From: an uncultured Mollicutes bacterium
Lineage (GTDB): Bacteria; Bacillota_I; Bacilli_A; RF39; UBA660
Direction: 5' to 3'
Assembly: GCA_945969495.1 (NCBI GenBank)
Contig: CAMFOH010000010.1
Span: 1-32,711 of the forward strand
Length of the DNA stretch: 32,711 nt
The translations under genes and the position numbers were made by a program. Positions 16,218 through 25,355 of the stretch are shown in pieces; within the stretch, counting starts at the first letter, position 1, and each line of letters begins with the position of its first letter. A model generated the notes under the pieces. It did no database searches. It was not told the origin of the DNA and saw nothing but the letters and a program-made list of their open reading frames with translations.

Positions 16218-17066
16218 ATGTTTAAAAGTGCTAGTAAATTATTAGGCTTATTTTTACTTTTAGTACTTAGTTTCATTTATACAGAAAGTGTGTTTGATAG
16301 TGCAAAAAAAACTGATCCGGTAATGAAAGAAATAATTAGCTATAAGAAAGCAAATGACACTTTAGGGGTTGAACCAATAATAAATGAAGATGAAATGATA
16401 ATTGGATATACTGGTTTGGTAGTTAATGAAGATGAATCATATAAAAAAATGAAAGAAGATAACGAGTTTAACGAAGATAAAATAGTTTTTGATAAAGTTT
16501 TACCAAAAACAACGATTTCAAAAACTTATGATTATTATATTAAGCAAGGTAATCCTTCTAAAAAAGATGTTGCAATAGTATTTAAAGTTAAAGATTCAAA
16601 TGGAGTTGATGAAATACTTAAACAAGTTTTAAAAAATAACGTTAATGTAAGTTTTTTTATTGATGGTTCTTGGTTAGAAAAAAACGTAGAAACGGCATTT
16701 AAAATGGTTAGTCTATCATGTGAAATATATAATTTAGGATATGATGGTAAATATCAAAAAAATCTTATTACTACAACCAATAATTTACTAGAAAGTATAA
16801 GTCTTAAAGATTCTAATTTTTGCTTACTTGATGATAAAAATGACGAAGAAAAAGAGTTATGTAAAACTAAAAAGATGCATACAATTATTCCTACAATAAA
16901 TGATCCAAGCTTTACCGAACTTAAAAATAAATTAGTAAAAGGTGCCATAATATCATACGATGCTGGTAGTTTTAATGCAAGTACATTTAATTTAGTTATA
17001 AAAACAATAACTAGTAGAGGATATAAAATTACTAACTTATCTAAAGTTGTTAGTGAAGATAATTGA
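16218..17066 (+). CDS. Polysaccharide deacetylase-like (NodB fold) protein without catalytic residues
   Basis: The protein (282 residues) has an N-terminal signal or membrane segment (about residues 5-25). From residue 117 it follows the NodB pattern: a beta strand VAIVFKVKD, then ILKQVLKNNVNVSFFIDGSWLEKN, which parallels the lLkkynikaTFF..G.w.ekn of deacetylases. The catalytic TFDDGP motif is replaced by VFKVKD, and the HxxxH zinc motif is missing. Cleavage of N-acetyl groups is therefore unlikely, and it may be a glycan-binding or scaffold protein at the envelope. The ribosome binding site AGGTGAT is before ATG 16218. It stands between two terminator-like hairpins. Confidence 0.6.
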   Translation: MFKSASKLLGLFLLLVLSFIYTESVFDSAKKTDPVMKEIISYKKANDTLGVEPIINEDEMIIGYTGLVVNEDESYKKMKEDNEFNEDKIVFDKVLPKTTISKTYDYYIKQGNPSKKDVAIVFKVKDSNGVDEILKQVLKNNVNVSFFIDGSWLEKNVETAFKMVSLSCEIYNLGYDGKYQKNLITTTNNLLESISLKDSNFCLLDDKNDEEKELCKTKKMHTIIPTINDPSFTELKNKLVKGAIISYDAGSFNASTFNLVIKTITSRGYKITNLSKVVSEDN

Positions 17067-17076
17067 AATTTGATAA

Positions 17077-17120
17077 ATTAAAGAGAGAAAAGTAATCAAA
17101 AAATTATTTTTCTCTTTAAT
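17077..17120. terminator. Long imperfect hairpin after the NodB-like gene
   Basis: ATTAAAGAGA (17077-17086) pairs with TCTCTTTAAT (17111-17120), and the inner AAAAGTAAT partly pairs with ATTATTTTT. T-rich arms make it terminator-like, and it precedes the polC promoter. Confidence 0.6.
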
Positions 17121-17143
17121 ATTAATTCTTTAAATGATATAAT
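17115..17143 (+). promoter_or_regulatory. polC promoter
   Basis: An extended -10 TGA TATAAT (17135-17143) is clear; the matching -35 position has only TTTAAT (17115-17120). AAGGTGAT (17158-17165) is the ribosome binding site before ATG 17170. Confidence 0.6.
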
Positions 17144-17169
17144 AAAAAATATCGAAGTAAGGTGATATT

Positions 17170-20100
17170 ATGCATGATAAACTAAAATTATTTTTAGAAA
17201 AAGTTAGCCTCCCATTAAAATATTATGAAGCTTTTAATGGTGGTAAAATTTTAAAGTTAAAATTAGATCAAGCAAGGCGTAATGGGGTTTTTGTAATAGA
17301 AGTTAATAATATCATTGATGATGAAATAATTAATTATATAAATAAAAACATATCAAATGGGTTTCCGGATATGGATTCTATTAAAGCTGAATTCATTGTT
17401 AAAAATATTAAATATGAAGATACTATAAATTATTTTAGTAAAGCTATAGAAAATAGTACTTTAACAAAACCTATGAAAGCATTATTTAAAGAAAAGAAAG
17501 TTAATTATAATAATAATGTTTTAACTATTGAATTAGATAATGTGGCTGAAGAAAATATATTTAATAATCACAAAGAAAGTATTCTTTCTTATTATGAAAA
17601 AATAGGATTTTCTAATTTGAAAATAACTTCTATAATTAATTTAGAAAATGCTAAAAAAGTAAAAGAAGAACTGGAAAATGAAATGAAAAGTGAAATAGTA
17701 TCTGAACCAAAGAAGGAAAGTCCTATTTTACTTGGTGAAGAAATAAATGGTAAAGTAATAGAAATTAAAGATATTATTACAGAAGAGGCTAACGTAACTG
17801 TAGAAGCATACGTTTTTGGAGTTGAAGAATTTGAATCAAGTAAAAGTGCATTTAAAATTCTTACGTTTAAAATAAGTGATAATACAGATAGTATATATGC
17901 AAAATATTTTACAAAAGATTCTGATATTTTTAAGAAACTTTCAAAGCAAATGAAAAGTGGATGGTTTAGGATTAATGGTTATGTCAAGCAAGATGTTTAT
18001 GCAAAAGACTTGGTTTTAAACATAAGAAACGTAGTTAAAATACCATCAAAAGATGTTGTAATAACAGATGATGCTGAAGAAAAAAGAGTTGAATTACATG
18101 CTCATACCATGATGAGTCAAATGGATGGACTAACTAAACTTGATTTAGGTAAACATACATGTGAACTTGTTACAAATGCAATTAATATGGGTTACCGAGG
18201 AGTTGCTATAACTGATCATAATGGATGTCAAGCATTTCCGATTGCGTATGGTCTTATAAAATCTCATAATAAATCAATTGAAGATAAAAGTAAGCATTTT
18301 AAAGGTTTATATGGAACGGAATTAACACTTGTTGATGATACTATTAATATTGTTGTAAGACCAACAGATTCATCTTTAAAAGATTCTACGTACGTTGTTT
18401 TTGATACTGAAACAACTGGTTTTAATGCTGGTGGGGAAGACCAGATGATAGAAATAGGAGCCGTTAAGTTAAAAAATGGTGAAATCATTGATAGGTTTGA
18501 TGAACTAATAGATCCTAAAAAACATATTCCAGATAAAATTACGGAGTTAACATGTATTACTGACGAAATGGTAAAAGGCTGTGATGATGAGAAAACGGTA
18601 ACTCAAAGGTTTTTAAATTGGGCTGGTGATAATCCAATGGTAGCCCATAATGCTAAGTTTGATATTTCATTTGTTTCCATGGCAATGAAAAAATATGGAC
18701 TAGGAGAATTTAATAGTACGGTTATTGATACCTTAGAATTATCTAGAACTTTAGACCAAGGTTATGCAAGACATAGTTTATCAGCACTTGTTAAAAGATA
18801 TAATGTTCCGTGGGAAGAAGATGCTCACCATAGAGCAGATTATGATGCTCAAGGTACTGCTTTAGTTTTTCATAAAATGCTTGGTAAACTTATTTCTCAA
18901 AATTTTGAGAAAATATCTGATCTTGATAAATTAATTTCAAAAGACGAAATTTATAAATTTGGTAGGACTTATCATTTTAATGCTATTGCTCTTAACAAAA
19001 CGGGACTTAAAAATATTTTTAAGATGATATCACTTGCTAATACCGTTTATTTATATAAAACACCTAGAATACTAAGAAGTGAAGTTGAACGTTTAAGAGA
19101 AGGTGTATTAATAGGTAGTGGTTGTTATGAGTCTGAGGTATTTAATCAGGCAAGAAGCAAAGAAGGAGAAGAACTTACCAATATTATTAATTTTTATGAT
19201 TATGTAGAAGTTCAACCTCCAGAAGTATATAACCATCTAATTCAGATGAGTGATTTTAAAGATGAAGAAGAGTTAAAAAATCATATTATTAAAGTTGTTA
19301 ATGCTACCAAAGAGGCTGGTAAAATAATTGTTGCAACTGGTGATGTTCATCATTTTAAAAGAGAAGATAAAATTTATCGTGAAATAATTGTTAATCAAAA
19401 AGTACCAGGTGGTGGAAGACATCCACTTGCAAAAAAAGACATTAAAGAAATTCCATCACAACATTTTAGAACAACTAATGAAATGCTTAATGATTTTGCG
19501 TTTTTAGGAAAAGATTTAGCATATGAAATAGTTGTTAATAATACTAATAAAGTACTTGATATGGTAGATGAGATTGAAGTTATTATAGATACCCATGGTA
19601 TTCCTTTTTCTCCAAGAGTAAAATCGGATGATGGTAAAGAATACCTAGATTGCCCTAGAGTTGTAACTGACTTAGTATATGAAAAAGCTGCAAGTTGGTA
19701 TGGTAATCCGCTTCCATATAACATAGAAGAACGTATTGCTATGGAACTGTATGGTAATATTGTTTATAAAGTATGTAAAGAAAATATTTTAAAAGAAAAT
19801 CCTGATATTAAAGATGAAGATCTAAATGCAAAAACTTTTTCTTCATTACATGATGTAATTATTAAAGGATTTGATGATGTAAAGACTTTATTAAAAAATT
19901 ACTTTAAAGAAAACTGGGAAAATGAAAAAGATGGTGAATTATCAAAGGATGCTTTAGAGAAAAAAGTAAGCAAAGAGTTAGGAGGCATAATAGGTGGAGG
20001 CTTTGATCCTATATATTTAATTGCTCAAAGACTTGTTAAACACTCTAATGATGATGGTTACTTAGTTGGATCAAGGGGTTCTGTGGGTTCATCTTTTGTT

Positions 20101-21768
20101 GCAACGATGATGGGAATAACAGAAGTTAACCCGCTTCCAGCACATTATCGTTGTTTAAATTGTAAGCATAGTATATTTTATTTTGATGATGGAACGCCTT
20201 TAGGTAGTGAATTTTCAACAGGATTTGATTTGCCTGATAAAAAATGTCCTTGTTGTGGCGAGGATTTATACAAAGACGGGCAAGATATGCCATTTGCTAC
20301 ATTCTTAGGTTTTAACGCTGATAAAGTTCCTGATATTGATCTTAATTTTAGTGATTTAAATCAAGCTTCTGCTCATGCATATACCAAGGTTTTGTTTGGC
20401 GCTGATAACGTTTATCGTGCTGGTACTATTGGTACTGTTGCTGAAAAAACAGCTTTTGGATTTGTAAAAGGGTATCTTGAAGATAAAGAAAAGACTAAGA
20501 GAGCTGCAGAAATAGAAAGACTTGCAATTGGGTGTACTGGGGTTAAAAGAACAACTGGACAGCATCCTGGTGGAATAGTTGTTATTCCAGATTACATGGA
20601 AGTTTTTGATTTTACACCTTTCCAATTTCCTGCAGAAGATGCAACAAGTGCATGGAGAACTACCCACTTTGATTATCACGCAATAGACGAATGCGTACTT
20701 AAACTTGATATATTAGGTCATTCTGATCCAACACAGTTGCGTATGATCCAAGATTTAACAGGCACTGATATTACAAAAGTACCATTAGATGATAAAGAAA
20801 CAATGAGTATTTTCACCTCAACAAAGGCACTTGGTGTTACAAATGAACAAATAATGTGTAAGACAGGTACGCTTGGAATTCCAGAATTTGGTACAAACTT
20901 TACAATTGGAATGGTTGCTGAAACTAAACCTACAACCTTTGCAGAATTAATTAAAATATCTGGACTATCTCATGGTACTGACGTTTGGCTAGGCAATGCT
21001 CAAGATTTGATTAAAAATGATATTGTTCCTTTTAAAGACGTAATTGGATGTCGTGATGATATAATGGTTTATTTAATGTACAAAGGTGTTGAACCAATAA
21101 AAGCTTTTAAGATAATGGAGTTTGTACGTAAAGGTAGAGCATCTAAAGATCCAGAAACCTGGAGTGAACATAAAAAAGTAATGATTGAAAATAATATTCC
21201 TGATTGGTTTATTGATTCATGTGGAAAAATTAAGTACATGTTTCCTAAGGCTCATGCTGCAGCATACGTAATATCAGCATTTAGAATTGCGTGGTATAAG
21301 GTTCATATGCCAGTATATTTTTATGCTTCTTGGTTTACATCTAAGGCAACTGACGTAGATGTAGACGTAATGATAAAAGGCTATGATGCTATAAAGACAA
21401 AAATTCTAGAAATCCAAAATAAGGGTTTTGATGCAACTAATAAAGAATTAGGACAACTAGAAAGTTTAAAAGTTGCCTTAGAAGCAACCGCAAGAGGTAT
21501 CAAATTTTTACCTATTGATTTATATAATAGCAATGCTACAACTTGGGGTGTAAAAGATGAGACTTCTATATACCCACCATTTTCTTCAATTGATGGACTA
21601 GGTGATACCGTTGCTTTAAAAATAGAACAAGAAAGAAGTAAGGGTGAATTTATAAGTATTGAAGACTTACAAGTAAGAGGTAAAGTCTCTCAAACTTTAA
21701 TTGATAAAATGAGGCTAATGGGAATACTAAAAGACATGCCAGAATCAAGTCAGTTATCTCTATTTTAA
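17170..21768 (+). CDS. polC: DNA polymerase III alpha subunit, PolC type
   Basis: PolC is the main replicative polymerase of low-GC Gram-positives. The 1532-residue order is typical: N-terminal domain; OB fold near residues 195-295 (GKVIEIKDIITEE); PHP part 1 (RVELHAHTMMSQMDGL, about 309-324); an inserted DnaQ-type proofreading exonuclease (FDTETTGF, with HRADYDAQG at its end); PHP part 2 (ATGDVHH); and the polymerase core. The core has GSRGSVGSSFVATMMGITEVNPLPAHY, a zinc knuckle (CLNCKH and CPCCGE), the catalytic PDIDLNFS and LKLDILGHSDPTQLRM. A complete gene, of slightly greater length than Bacillus PolC. It is monocistronic apart from possible readthrough. Confidence 0.98.
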   Translation: MHDKLKLFLEKVSLPLKYYEAFNGGKILKLKLDQARRNGVFVIEVNNIIDDEIINYINKNISNGFPDMDSIKAEFIVKNIKYEDTINYFSKAIENSTLTKPMKALFKEKKVNYNNNVLTIELDNVAEENIFNNHKESILSYYEKIGFSNLKITSIINLENAKKVKEELENEMKSEIVSEPKKESPILLGEEINGKVIEIKDIITEEANVTVEAYVFGVEEFESSKSAFKILTFKISDNTDSIYAKYFTKDSDIFKKLSKQMKSGWFRINGYVKQDVYAKDLVLNIRNVVKIPSKDVVITDDAEEKRVELHAHTMMSQMDGLTKLDLGKHTCELVTNAINMGYRGVAITDHNGCQAFPIAYGLIKSHNKSIEDKSKHFKGLYGTELTLVDDTINIVVRPTDSSLKDSTYVVFDTETTGFNAGGEDQMIEIGAVKLKNGEIIDRFDELIDPKKHIPDKITELTCITDEMVKGCDDEKTVTQRFLNWAGDNPMVAHNAKFDISFVSMAMKKYGLGEFNSTVIDTLELSRTLDQGYARHSLSALVKRYNVPWEEDAHHRADYDAQGTALVFHKMLGKLISQNFEKISDLDKLISKDEIYKFGRTYHFNAIALNKTGLKNIFKMISLANTVYLYKTPRILRSEVERLREGVLIGSGCYESEVFNQARSKEGEELTNIINFYDYVEVQPPEVYNHLIQMSDFKDEEELKNHIIKVVNATKEAGKIIVATGDVHHFKREDKIYREIIVNQKVPGGGRHPLAKKDIKEIPSQHFRTTNEMLNDFAFLGKDLAYEIVVNNTNKVLDMVDEIEVIIDTHGIPFSPRVKSDDGKEYLDCPRVVTDLVYEKAASWYGNPLPYNIEERIAMELYGNIVYKVCKENILKENPDIKDEDLNAKTFSSLHDVIIKGFDDVKTLLKNYFKENWENEKDGELSKDALEKKVSKELGGIIGGGFDPIYLIAQRLVKHSNDDGYLVGSRGSVGSSFVATMMGITEVNPLPAHYRCLNCKHSIFYFDDGTPLGSEFSTGFDLPDKKCPCCGEDLYKDGQDMPFATFLGFNADKVPDIDLNFSDLNQASAHAYTKVLFGADNVYRAGTIGTVAEKTAFGFVKGYLEDKEKTKRAAEIERLAIGCTGVKRTTGQHPGGIVVIPDYMEVFDFTPFQFPAEDATSAWRTTHFDYHAIDECVLKLDILGHSDPTQLRMIQDLTGTDITKVPLDDKETMSIFTSTKALGVTNEQIMCKTGTLGIPEFGTNFTIGMVAETKPTTFAELIKISGLSHGTDVWLGNAQDLIKNDIVPFKDVIGCRDDIMVYLMYKGVEPIKAFKIMEFVRKGRASKDPETWSEHKKVMIENNIPDWFIDSCGKIKYMFPKAHAAAYVISAFRIAWYKVHMPVYFYASWFTSKATDVDVDVMIKGYDAIKTKILEIQNKGFDATNKELGQLESLKVALEATARGIKFLPIDLYNSNATTWGVKDETSIYPPFSSIDGLGDTVALKIEQERSKGEFISIEDLQVRGKVSQTLIDKMRLMGILKDMPESSQLSLF

Positions 21769-21770
21769 AT

Positions 21771-21799
21771 TTGACAAAAATATTTATTTTTGATAATAT
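21771..21799 (+). promoter_or_regulatory. Promoter of the 21829 gene
   Basis: A perfect -35 TTGACA (21771-21776) begins three bases after the polC stop. With 17 bases spacing it is followed by TGA TAATAT (-10 at 21794-21799). The expected start is near 21806, inside the 5' arm of the following hairpin. Confidence 0.65.
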
Positions 21800-21801
21800 A
21801 G

Positions 21802-21828
21802 CTCCCCGTAATCAAAGGGGAGTTTTTT
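21802..21828 (+). terminator. polC terminator that also holds the next gene's ribosome binding site
   Basis: CTCCCC (21802-21807) pairs with GGGGAG (21817-21822) around a nine-base loop, followed by six T residues (21823-21828). The next gene's ATG follows at once (21829). The 3' arm AGGGGAG is the only ribosome binding site for that gene. Confidence 0.85.
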
Positions 21829-22890
21829 ATGGAAAAAAATGCAATGACATATGATGAATATTATGAATTAATAAAAAAAGAAACAAAAAAATTAAAAGTA
21901 AAACAAGATAATATTAAAAGAAAAAACAAAGTATTTTCAAATTGTTGTATGATAAGTAACATTAAAAATGAAGAAGTTGTTTTTTTGGGTATTGAAAAGT
22001 TAAAGGATATGTTTAAAACGGAGAATGGAAAAAATCATTTAATAAACATTTTAAAGTATGTTTTAGGTTCTTCATTTTTTGAAGATATGAACGAAGAACA
22101 AAAATTAGAATATAAAAAGCAAGGACTTTTCATTAAAGATGACTTACACGAAGTGTTAGGTGAGGTTTATGGGAACAGTTATGGTTATTCTTTTAAAACG
22201 CCAAATTCTTGGGAAGATATGATTTTATTTTTAAAGGGATGCTCAGATATTTACTATAATAATTTAATTCATTTTAAATTAAAAGAACCGTTTTATAGAA
22301 TATTATCTGCTTTTAATAAACTTATTGAAACCACTTATGCAAGAAGTATTGCTGAAGAACGTGAAGTTAGTTTTATTATAAATTCTTTTGAAAAATTTTT
22401 AAGTGCTTTTGAAAAAAATAAAAAAACAAACATTGATAAAAGTTTATATGATTTAATAAGATATGCACTAAATAAAGATGAACGTAAATTTATAATTTTG
22501 GAAGATGGAAATGAAAAACAAATAAGTTTTGGTGATACATTTATAATGTTTTGTGAGTTATATGATAAAAATATTGAAGAGGCTTTAAACGAAAGAGTTA
22601 AAAACAAAGAAGAAGTTAAAATAAATACGCAGATAAATAAATATTATAAGCGTATTAGTAAGATTCCTTTTAATATTTTAGAAAATAAAAATTTTCCAAA
22701 ATATACAAATGAAAATTATGTAAAAATTATTAAAGGTATAATAGATAAATTTTCAAATGATTTAAATGATGATGAAAAATTGCTACCATATTATGTTGCT
22801 GTGCAGATGCACTATGCTTCATATTTTAAGACAAAGTATTATGATGAAGAAAAGGTTTTTGGAAAAAACAAACGAATTGGAGAAAAGTAA
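21829..22890 (+). CDS. Unknown cytosolic protein (353 residues)
   Basis: I do not recognise this protein. It is rich in Lys, Glu and Asn, mostly helical, with no membrane segment or signal. Two Cys lie together at residues 39-40 (SNCCMIS). No catalytic motif is visible. ATG 21829 follows a terminator hairpin whose 3' arm is the ribosome binding site. A second unknown gene follows after two bases, so the two probably work together; both start with MEK and have a similar composition, but I see no clear common motif. Confidence 0.65.
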   Translation: MEKNAMTYDEYYELIKKETKKLKVKQDNIKRKNKVFSNCCMISNIKNEEVVFLGIEKLKDMFKTENGKNHLINILKYVLGSSFFEDMNEEQKLEYKKQGLFIKDDLHEVLGEVYGNSYGYSFKTPNSWEDMILFLKGCSDIYYNNLIHFKLKEPFYRILSAFNKLIETTYARSIAEEREVSFIINSFEKFLSAFEKNKKTNIDKSLYDLIRYALNKDERKFIILEDGNEKQISFGDTFIMFCELYDKNIEEALNERVKNKEEVKINTQINKYYKRISKIPFNILENKNFPKYTNENYVKIIKGIIDKFSNDLNDDEKLLPYYVAVQMHYASYFKTKYYDEEKVFGKNKRIGEK

Positions 22891-22892
22891 TA

Positions 22893-23897
22893 ATGGAAAA
22901 AAATAAAGAGTTAGAAAATAAAAAAGAAGAATTAATGTATATTATTTTTTCTAATTCATCTATTAAGAAAAAGGAAATAGAAGATGTTTACGATATATAT
23001 AATAAATGTATTAATAATAAAAATAATTATCCATATGATACTTATTCAATAGCAAATGCAGCTATGTTTATTAAAAATAATAAATATTATTGTAATATTG
23101 TAATACCGATTATTAGTAAAGTTAATGATGAGAAAGATATATTTAAAATAGTGGATTATAATGGAACTGAAATAATTCCCGGAAAAAGGATAGAAAAAGA
23201 AGAAGAATACACTTCATTTATAAGATTTTTAATTAATGTTTCAAATAGTATAATTAATGGTACCGAAAAACATTTTTTATTAATTGAAAACAAAGAAAAA
23301 AGTGTGTTATTAGATAGTAAAATTAATGAATTATTTAAATTAGGTATTGATGAATTATTTAATAATTTTATAAAATGTTACGACAAGATTTTGACACAGA
23401 AAAATAAGATTTTATCATTTTATGATTTGCTAGACGATTACTTTAAAGAACCAAGTATAGAAAAGTATAATAGTCTGATGTCTAAATTATCTTATTTAAA
23501 TGGAGTAAATGATTTAGAAGTAAAAAAAGAAATAAAAACTTTTATTAAAGTATATGCTAGTTTTGTAAAAAAGTCTAATAAATCAAATGAATTAAAATTA
23601 TTAAAAACTAGGGAAGATAATAAAGTAGAAAAAAACGTAATAATTTATTCTGATTTAGATGAAGTTTTATTAAACGAAGAACAAAAATCTATACTAAGTG
23701 AAATTTTTGATTTTGTTTGTAGTTTAGATAAAGAAAATTTTAAAGTTTTTGCAGCAGAACCTTTATCTTTCTTTAGTCATATTGATGAAAGTTATAAAGA
23801 TGCTATTATAAATAATTTTATTGTAATGATGGAAAATAAGGAAGATTTTAGTATGAAAAAGACGATAGAAAAAAGGCTTATGCCAAATAAGTATTAA
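22893..23897 (+). CDS. Unknown cytosolic protein (334 residues)
   Basis: I do not recognise this protein. It has a beta-rich segment near residues 55-95 (AAMFIKNNKYYCNIVIPIIS, FKIVDYNGTEIIPGK) and helical parts elsewhere, without membrane helices. Its start lies two bases after the stop of the preceding unknown gene, behind GGAGAAAAG, which points to an obligate pair. A T-rich tract (23901-23920) follows without a clear hairpin. Confidence 0.65.
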   Translation: MEKNKELENKKEELMYIIFSNSSIKKKEIEDVYDIYNKCINNKNNYPYDTYSIANAAMFIKNNKYYCNIVIPIISKVNDEKDIFKIVDYNGTEIIPGKRIEKEEEYTSFIRFLINVSNSIINGTEKHFLLIENKEKSVLLDSKINELFKLGIDELFNNFIKCYDKILTQKNKILSFYDLLDDYFKEPSIEKYNSLMSKLSYLNGVNDLEVKKEIKTFIKVYASFVKKSNKSNELKLLKTREDNKVEKNVIIYSDLDEVLLNEEQKSILSEIFDFVCSLDKENFKVFAAEPLSFFSHIDESYKDAIINNFIVMMENKEDFSMKKTIEKRLMPNKY

Positions 23898-23922
23898 AAA
23901 GTTTTTTATCTTCTTTTTTTTA

Positions 23923-23931
23923 TGTTAAAAT
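23923..23931 (+). promoter_or_regulatory. Possible promoter of the YgjP-like gene
   Basis: TGT TAAAAT resembles an extended -10, but the -35 position is only a T tract, and the resulting leader would be about ten bases. Confidence 0.3.
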
Positions 23932-23947
23932 ATTTATTGGTGATATT

Positions 23948-24586
23948 ATGTATTTAGACTATAATGGTATTAAATATAATGTTTTAGTTACTAAAAAAAA
24001 TAATAAAAACTTGTATATAAGAGTGGATGATGAATTAAATATAAAAGTTACTTGCCCATATTTTTATACAAGTAAAATGATAAGTAAAGTGCTAAAAGAT
24101 AACGTTACAAGTATTTATAATATGATTGATAAACAAATAAGTAAAAATGATTTAAACAAACAAAATAATAATAGTTATTTAGGTAATGAATTAAACATTA
24201 TTTATAAGAACGTTAAAAAGCCTGTTTATGATGGTAATACACTAATAATAGAAAATGAAAATATGCTTTTAAAATGGTATAAAAATATGGCTAAAGAGGT
24301 ATTTAAAATTTACTTAGATGAGGCATACTACGTTTTTGATGAAAAAATACCATACCCTAAGTTAAAGATTAGACAAATGAAAACAAGATGGGGGGTATGT
24401 AATAGAAAAGATAATTCAGTAACACTTAACTTAGAGTTAATAAAAAAGGATAAGTCTTGTTTGAACTATGTAATAGTACATGAATTATCACATTTTGTTC
24501 ATTTTAATCATAGTAAAGAATTTTGGTGTACCGTTGAGAAATATTGTCCCGATTATAAAAGTGTAAGAAAGGAGTTAAAAAAATGA
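23948..24586 (+). CDS. YgjP-like metal-dependent hydrolase (DUF45, M48/SprT-type)
   Basis: The 212-residue protein has the DUF45/YgjP signature: RQMKTRWGVC at residues 142-151 and the zinc motif HELSH at 178-182 with a third histidine at 188 (HFNHSKEFW). Members are predicted zinc metalloproteases, cytosolic, with no well-defined substrate. GGTGAT lies before ATG 23948. The stop overlaps the next gene's start by four bases (ATGA), so it is coupled with an RNA methyltransferase. Confidence 0.88.
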   Translation: MYLDYNGIKYNVLVTKKNNKNLYIRVDDELNIKVTCPYFYTSKMISKVLKDNVTSIYNMIDKQISKNDLNKQNNNSYLGNELNIIYKNVKKPVYDGNTLIIENENMLLKWYKNMAKEVFKIYLDEAYYVFDEKIPYPKLKIRQMKTRWGVCNRKDNSVTLNLELIKKDKSCLNYVIVHELSHFVHFNHSKEFWCTVEKYCPDYKSVRKELKK

Positions 24587-25302
24587 TTATAACCTCAGTA
24601 AATAATGAAAAAATAAAATATTTAAAAAAGCTTAAGAACACTAAATTTCAGCAGGAAGAAGGGCTTTTTCTAATAGAAGGAGAACATCTTGTTAATGAAG
24701 CTTTAAAAGCTAATGCACTTAATCTTACGGTATCATTAAAAGAGTGCAATTATGGTGTAGAAAACATAGTTGTAACCTCAAATGTTATGAAAAGCATAAG
24801 TTCTTTATCATCTGTGCCAACAGTAATTGGAGTTTGCAAGTACTTAGAAGAAAAAGAAAGTCTTGGAAACAAAGTAATTATTTTAGATGGAATTCAAGAT
24901 CCAGGTAATTTAGGAACGATTATAAGAAGTTCTTGTGCCTTTGGTTTTACAAGTGTTATACTAAGTCCTAATTGCGTTAAAAAGTATAATGATAAAGTAA
25001 TTAGAGCAACGCAAGGTATGCTTTTTAAAACAAATGTTGTAACAAAGAATTTAAATGAGTTTATACCAACCTTAATAAGTAAAGGCTATGATGTTTACGG
25101 AACAGATGTAATTTCTGGTATAGATGTTAAAAAAGTAACAAAAAAAGAAAAGATTGCTGTTGTAATGGGTAGTGAAGGAAATGGTCTTTCAAATGAGGTT
25201 AAAGCTCTTATAACAAAAAACATATACATAAATATGAGTGGTGCTTGCGAGAGTCTAAATGTTGCTGTTGCAGCCTCAATAATAATGCATGAATTAAGAT
25301 AA
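24583..25302 (+). CDS. SpoU/TrmH-family RNA 2'-O-methyltransferase
   Basis: This 239-residue enzyme should transfer a methyl group from S-adenosylmethionine to a ribose 2'-OH in rRNA or tRNA. The N-terminal SpoU substrate-binding domain is seen in NTKFQQEEGLFLIEGEHLVNEAL. The three knotted-fold motifs are present: LDGIQDPGNLGTIIRSSCAFG, VVMGSEGNGLS and SLNVAVAASIIMHE. The best match is the RlmB/YsgA group, but the target base cannot be named from sequence alone. It overlaps the YgjP-like gene by four bases. Confidence 0.9.
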   Translation: MIITSVNNEKIKYLKKLKNTKFQQEEGLFLIEGEHLVNEALKANALNLTVSLKECNYGVENIVVTSNVMKSISSLSSVPTVIGVCKYLEEKESLGNKVIILDGIQDPGNLGTIIRSSCAFGFTSVILSPNCVKKYNDKVIRATQGMLFKTNVVTKNLNEFIPTLISKGYDVYGTDVISGIDVKKVTKKEKIAVVMGSEGNGLSNEVKALITKNIYINMSGACESLNVAVAASIIMHELR

Positions 25303-25304
25303 TA

Positions 25305-25333
25305 ATTAAAATAATAATACTTAGTGTTATAAT
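25305..25333 (+). promoter_or_regulatory. rimM-trmD promoter
   Basis: Extended -10 TGT TATAAT (25325-25333) with a poor -35 (ATTAAA, 25305-25310). GGTGAT follows and then ATG 25356. Confidence 0.55.
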
Positions 25334-25355
25334 ATTTATATATGGCGGTGATATT

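Noticed and set aside
19395..20679. Minus-strand ORFs within polC
   Set aside because: They lie opposite a complete polymerase gene and show no protein family features.
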